8,610 nucleotides of DNA from Chloroflexota bacterium. Lineage in GTDB: Bacteria > Chloroflexota > UBA6077 > CF-72. This document shows positions 5,296 to 8,610 of this stretch, piece after piece (position 1 is the first letter of the stretch; every line of letters starts with the position of its first letter). The notes beneath the pieces were generated by a model, which worked only from the letters and a program-made list of their open reading frames with translations, did not search any database and was not told the origin of the DNA. The stretch lies in assembly GCA_019242065.1 (NCBI GenBank), contig JAFAWJ010000417.1:1-8610 (forward strand). The letters run 5' to 3'. The translations under genes and the position numbers were made by a program.

Positions 5296-7156
5296 TGTTC
5301 ACCGGGAGATTGACCGTCGTCTCCTTGCCGGTCAACGACGACCGCGCATAGACGTACAGCGTGTGCTGTCCGCTGGTTTTGCTCAGGTCGATCGTCGCCG
5401 AAAAGCCATCCGTCGTCGGCTGGCCCAGCACGCCGTTGCCAACGAGCTGGCCGCCGGCTTCGCGCGCTTCTTCGAACACGTCGACGCGGTCGATGCCACT
5501 GCCCGTGCTCGCCGAGCGATCGAAGGCCAGGCCCTGCATCACGTATTTGCCGCGCGGCAGCAGGTCACCCGGCTGCGGATTGCCAATGCTCAGCACCAGG
5601 CTGGGGCCGGTCTGGACCGCGGGTGGCAGCGCCGCCGTGGATGGCGGCGCCGGCGCGCCGGGCCTGGCGACGACCGGGGCCGAGGTCGCCGGTTCGAGCA
5701 CGGACGGTAGGAGCGCCATGAGCGGTGAGGTCACCACTGGTGGTTCTGCTGTCCAGCCGCCGGACGGCACGCCTGATTCCACGAGCAGCACGGGATAACC
5801 AGCCGACTGGAATCCCGGCGGGTCCGACGGCTGGGCGACGCGAGGCGGCGGCAGCGGCACGCTCCAGCCGTTGTTGCCACGGATCGCCTGCGTCGAAAAA
5901 CCGAGAGGGTCGACCAGCTTGGCCGACGTGCCGCTGATCGGGATGTCGACGGTCGACGGTCCGTCCGCGGTCCGCCACAGGATCTGCACACGCGTGTGCT
6001 GCAGCGGATCGTCCACCAGGATGCGGGTGACGGGCCAGCCGTTGGTGGTAAACGTGCCGTACGGCGCGAGCCGTACCGAGAGATCCGAGCGTGCCAGGTA
6101 CGAGCTGGCCACTTGAAACGCCAGATAGGCGGGCCGCGGCGTGTCGTCGGCGCGCAGCAGGCCCCAGCGGTCAACGATGCCGGTGCTGGCGTCGTGGTCC
6201 ACCATGGTGTACCAGCCGATGCGCTGATAGCCGGCGGCGCGCGCGAGCGCGACGGCTTCGATCAGGTACGCGGCCTGTTCGTTGGTGGTAATTCGCCCGG
6301 AGGCGGGTTCGGGAACGGTGGCGTCGTTGTAGACCGGACAGTTCGTCTCCGTGAGCCACAGCGGTTTCTGGAGCTGGTACTGGGCCAGAATCGAGTTGTA
6401 GATCCCGTACACGCGATAGACGGCGTCCAGCGAGCAGTAGAGATTGACGCCGACGGCGTCAAAGAAATATCCGTTGGGTGGCGCGTTCGGGTCTTTGTTT
6501 GCTTCTTCCAGGACGCGCTTCAGAAAGAGCTCGCGGTTGTGGACGGCATCCGCGAAATACGTGGTGGCTGGAAAGACGACACTGGCCGACGGATCGACTT
6601 CTTTCACCGCCTGATACCCGGTCTTGAGCAATTTGTAAAAATCCGCGGCGCTGCCGGACCACGTCCACCAGGTGCCAGACTCACCGGGCAGGAAGTCCGG
6701 TTCGTTCCAGATGATCCACGTGTTGATGCGGCCTTTGTACGCGCGCGCCAGCCGCAACATGTACTGGCCGAAGGTATTGCGCGGATCGTCGACCGGATAG
6801 TCGAGGCCCGTCGGGACACCCGCGGCGCCGTCGTGGTAGTCGGTGTCCGCCCAGCCGGGCGTCCCCTGCACCACCCCGACCACCGGCAGGCCGGTTGACA
6901 GCGTGGCATCCAGCCTGGACTGGGTCACGTAGCTGTCCAGGTTCCAGTCATTGGCGCTATTCGGCTGGATGAGCTGCCACAGGAACAGGGCGCGATCCCA
7001 GGTGGCGCCCGCTCGACGGGCGGCGTCCGGTTGACGTCCCGCGTCGATGATGCCGAGCACCGGCGACGAGTCGTACCAGCGGTCCGCCGCGGCTGGCAGC
7101 GTGCCGCTGGCGACCAGCATCAAACTGCACGCGAGTGCCAGGGTGAGACGTCGCAT
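5288..7156 (-). CDS. Secreted clan-A (GH39/GH5-like) glycosyl hydrolase with C-terminal Ig-like domain
   Basis: From ATG 7156 the product is 622 residues. A Sec signal peptide (MRRLTLALACSLMLVASG, with likely cleavage after the LPAAA that follows) directs export. The catalytic TIM barrel covers about residues 30-350: WNEPD (150-154) carries the acid/base Glu152 at the end of strand 4, and LWLTETN (266-272) carries the nucleophile Glu270, as in retaining clan-A glycosidases. After a small beta domain comes a Pro/Ala-rich linker (about 432-515), then a beta-rich, probably Ig-like domain (about 518-622) that may bind a polymer or the cell surface. The polysaccharide substrate cannot be read from sequence. 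ATG 7156 is preferred because GAAGG sits 5 nt ahead; GTG 7168 would add four residues but has no ribosome binding site. It is divergent from the DUF4389 gene, with no sugar-utilisation neighbours. Confidence 0.85.
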   Translation of the reverse strand: MRRLTLALACSLMLVASGTLPAAADRWYDSSPVLGIIDAGRQPDAARRAGATWDRALFLWQLIQPNSANDWNLDSYVTQSRLDATLSTGLPVVGVVQGTPGWADTDYHDGAAGVPTGLDYPVDDPRNTFGQYMLRLARAYKGRINTWIIWNEPDFLPGESGTWWTWSGSAADFYKLLKTGYQAVKEVDPSASVVFPATTYFADAVHNRELFLKRVLEEANKDPNAPPNGYFFDAVGVNLYCSLDAVYRVYGIYNSILAQYQLQKPLWLTETNCPVYNDATVPEPASGRITTNEQAAYLIEAVALARAAGYQRIGWYTMVDHDASTGIVDRWGLLRADDTPRPAYLAFQVASSYLARSDLSVRLAPYGTFTTNGWPVTRILVDDPLQHTRVQILWRTADGPSTVDIPISGTSAKLVDPLGFSTQAIRGNNGWSVPLPPPRVAQPSDPPGFQSAGYPVLLVESGVPSGGWTAEPPVVTSPLMALLPSVLEPATSAPVVARPGAPAPPSTAALPPAVQTGPSLVLSIGNPQPGDLLPRGKYVMQGLAFDRSASTGSGIDRVDVFEEAREAGGQLVGNGVLGQPTTDGFSATIDLSKTSGQHTLYVYARSSLTGKETTVNLPVNIK

Positions 7157-7161
7157 CGGGG

Positions 7162-7166
7162 CCTTC
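7162..7166 (-). promoter_or_regulatory. Ribosome binding site deciding the hydrolase start
   Basis: GAAGG on the minus strand ends 5 nt before ATG 7156. It overlaps the alternative GTG start (7166-7168), so it supports the ATG and argues against the GTG. Confidence 0.45.
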
Positions 7167-7200
7167 ACGATTCTGGCCGAAACCCTAGCACGCTGCCACG

Positions 7201-7206
7201 TATCAT
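7201..7206 (+). promoter_or_regulatory. Candidate -10 box of the DUF4389 gene
   Basis: TATCAT matches the -10 consensus TATAAT at five of six positions. It predicts a start near 7213 and a leader of about 20 nt that includes the AGGGAG ribosome binding site. A -35 box is not evident at the usual spacing. Confidence 0.35.
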
Positions 7207-7218
7207 CCGTCGCTGGAC

Positions 7219-7224
7219 AGGGAG
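7219..7224 (+). promoter_or_regulatory. Ribosome binding site of the DUF4389 gene
   Basis: AGGGAG lies 9 nt before ATG 7234. It is one of the few recognisable Shine-Dalgarno sequences in the window, and it fixes the start of this gene. Confidence 0.55.
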
Positions 7225-7233
7225 AACCGTGTA

Positions 7234-7851
7234 ATGACAGAACTGGCGACGAGCCCCATCAACCCGTATCCGATCAGGATGACGTTGAGACCGCCCGTGG
7301 GCAGCACCCGATTCTGGGCGGTGCCACTGGTCGGCTTCGTCATCAAGGGGCTCATTCTGATCCCGCACCTGATCGTCATCTACGTGCTGGGGATCGCGCT
7401 GTCTTTCGCGGAGCTGGTCATCTGGATTCCGGTGCTGTTCACCGGCCGCTACCCAGGCTGGGCGTACGGCCTGGTCGCCGGCTACCTGCGCTGGGTGACG
7501 CGTATCGCCCTGTATTTCTACGGCCTGACGGATGCGTACCCGACCTTCAGTTTCGACGCACCGGACGACATGTTCATTGAACGGCCTGCCTCCAGCAGTC
7601 GTTTCTTCGCCATCCTGCTTCTTGGCGGAATTGTGAGATACATCCTGCTCATTCCGCACTTCATCATTCTGTACGCGCTGAGTATCGCCGTCGGCGTCTG
7701 CCAGCTGCTCATCTGGGTGTGGGTCCTCTTTGGCGGTCACTACCCCGACTGGGCCTTCACCCTGGTCGGGGGCACGATCACCTGGACGCTGCGCGTCTAC
7801 GGCTACTTTTTCGGCCTGACCGATCGCTACCCGCCGTTTTCGTTCCAGTGA
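7234..7851 (+). CDS. DUF4389 membrane protein with two tandem repeats
   Basis: This 205-residue integral membrane protein consists almost entirely of two DUF4389 units. Residues 24-107 and 121-204 align over 84 positions without a gap, and I count 42 identities. Each unit has the family pattern: an RF start, a hydrophobic segment ending in LIPH, a second long hydrophobic segment, then VLFxGxYPxW and a C-terminal GLTDxYPxFSF. Each contains roughly two to three membrane segments, so four to six helices in all. There is no signal peptide; the N-terminal 20 residues look cytosolic. ATG 7234 is supported by AGGGAG 9 nt upstream. The family is known from actinobacteria and Chloroflexota and has no established function. 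Its transcription is separate: divergent from the hydrolase and convergent with the luciferase-like gene, 9 bp away. Confidence 0.85.
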   Translation: MTELATSPINPYPIRMTLRPPVGSTRFWAVPLVGFVIKGLILIPHLIVIYVLGIALSFAELVIWIPVLFTGRYPGWAYGLVAGYLRWVTRIALYFYGLTDAYPTFSFDAPDDMFIERPASSSRFFAILLLGGIVRYILLIPHFIILYALSIAVGVCQLLIWVWVLFGGHYPDWAFTLVGGTITWTLRVYGYFFGLTDRYPPFSFQ

Positions 7852-7860
7852 CAGCGCGTG

Positions 7861-8610
7861 CTACCGGGCGGCGACCGGCGCGCCGGCGAAGGCAGGGATC
7901 ACTTCTTTGCCGAACAGCTCGATCGAACGCTCGACCAGCTCGCGCGGCATGCGCCCGATCTGGTGGTTCGTGCAAAACAGGTCGTAGCCGATACGCGCCT
8001 GGCCGGCCTGTAGCTGGCGAATCACGGTCTCGGGGCTGCCCACCAGGGCAAGACCGTTGTCGATATTGAACTGATAGTCACGCTGGGCCTGAACCATCGT
8101 CTGGCCGCGCGCCTTGTTGTCGGCGCGCTCGCTGTCCGTGCCCATACCGCGCGCATTCGAGCCCCAGCCGACGCGGGTCTGGGCGATCGGGCCGCCGCCG
8201 ATTCGCTCGCCACCCGGAGCGACGTACTCGCGTGCCTCGGCGTGCGCCTGTTCGTCAGTGGGGGCCACGTGCACCGAGCGCATCAAGAACATTCGCGGCA
8301 TCCGCCCGGCGTGACCGCACTCGCGCCAGACCTTGCGATACAGGTCGAATTTGCCGGCCACGACGGCGTCCGTGTCCAGGTTTTTGGCGATGTGGTAGTT
8401 GTTACGCGCGGCGAACTCGAAGGAGACGTCGCTGTGCACCGCGGCCCAGATCGGCGGATACGGCTGCTGGAATGGTTTGGGGTGCGGGAACGCTTCGTCG
8501 AAGTGGAAGTACTTGCCCTGGAAGGTCACCTCCTTCTGGGTCCAGGCCATCTTGACCACCTCCAGGACCTCTTCCGAGATGGCCGCGCGCTGGTAGTAGT
8601 CCACGCCCCA
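7861..8610 (-). CDS. Luciferase-like (LLM class) flavin-dependent monooxygenase, C-terminal part
   Basis: The minus strand is open from the right edge to a TAG at 7861-7863, giving 249 residues that lack the N-terminus; full family members have about 330-370, so roughly a hundred residues are missing. The GTG at 8604 is internal, since the frame stays open to the window end. Family features: EEVLEVVKMAWTQ, FQGKYFHFDE, then PKPFQQPYPPIWAA (the typical strand after the variable region), and ALVGSPETVIRQL near the C-terminus. These TIM-barrel enzymes use reduced FMN or F420 on aldehydes, alkanes, sulfonates or other small molecules; the N-terminal region needed to judge the cofactor is outside. 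An Arg/Gly-rich loop follows EYVAPGGERIGGGPI. Its stop lies 9 bp from the DUF4389 stop, with no terminator hairpin between. The substrate is unknown. Confidence 0.88.
   Translation of the reverse strand, partial: WGVDYYQRAAISEEVLEVVKMAWTQKEVTFQGKYFHFDEAFPHPKPFQQPYPPIWAAVHSDVSFEFAARNNYHIAKNLDTDAVVAGKFDLYRKVWRECGHAGRMPRMFLMRSVHVAPTDEQAHAEAREYVAPGGERIGGGPIAQTRVGWGSNARGMGTDSERADNKARGQTMVQAQRDYQFNIDNGLALVGSPETVIRQLQAGQARIGYDLFCTNHQIGRMPRELVERSIELFGKEVIPAFAGAPVAAR

Noticed and set aside
5996..6898. Plus-strand open frame of about 300 codons opposite the glycosyl hydrolase
   Set aside because: The hydrolase on the minus strand has signal peptide, catalytic motifs and sensible composition across this range; the plus-strand product resembles no protein family and is rich in Arg, Gly and Val, as antisense of GC-rich genes usually is.
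7129..7156. Lipoprotein signal in the hydrolase (Cys in the LALACS segment)
   Set aside because: The residues before the Cys do not give a good lipobox and the preceding hydrophobic stretch is too short; a normal Sec peptidase site after LPAAA fits better.
7165..7740. Minus-strand open frame of 191 codons opposite the DUF4389 gene
   Set aside because: The plus strand has two aligned DUF4389 repeats and a ribosome binding site. The antisense product is hydrophilic and low-complexity, as expected of the complement of hydrophobic codons.

Overview
The window is GC-rich, densely packed chromosomal DNA that codes for eight proteins, two of them cut by the window edges. No rRNA, tRNA, insertion sequence, CRISPR array or phage gene is visible, and no gene-free stretch exceeds about 75 bases. 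The gene set (secreted clan-A glycosidase with a Pro-rich linker, two-repeat DUF4389 membrane protein, luciferase-like oxidoreductase, molybdenum hydroxylase large subunit, DinB-like protein with actinobacterial look-alikes), together with leaderless-type starts, suggests a soil or terrestrial Chloroflexota, or less likely an actinobacterium-like lineage. This is an inference from gene content only.

Layout: recQ N-terminal part (minus, runs off the left edge); miaA (plus, divergent from recQ); trxB-like flavoprotein (minus, convergent with miaA and overlapping it by 123 bp); molybdopterin-binding large subunit (plus, divergent from trxB across 72 bp); DinB-like protein (plus, directly downstream and in the same reading frame after a TAG); secreted glycosyl hydrolase (minus, 3' end overlapping the DinB-like gene by 8 bp); DUF4389 membrane protein (plus, divergent from the hydrolase); luciferase-like flavin monooxygenase (minus, 9 bp from the DUF4389 gene, runs off the right edge).

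Only one adjacent pair shares a strand, so most genes must be transcribed one by one. Three intergenic regions are divergent promoters and three junctions are tail-to-tail. There is no operon-like system here and I see no convincing undescribed pathway. The genes cover unrelated jobs: DNA repair, tRNA modification, thiol redox, a hydroxylase of unknown substrate, carbohydrate breakdown and a membrane protein of unknown role.

The observations most worth following are local: a conserved-looking N-terminus of the DinB-like protein that lies upstream of its only standard start codon, in frame with the preceding gene; the missing second Arg in the NADPH site of the TrxB-like protein; a Thr-to-Ala change in a conserved MiaA motif; the long miaA/trxB 3' overlap; TAnnnT boxes 7 to 9 nt ahead of three start codons; and a molybdenum hydroxylase large subunit without its usual partner subunits.
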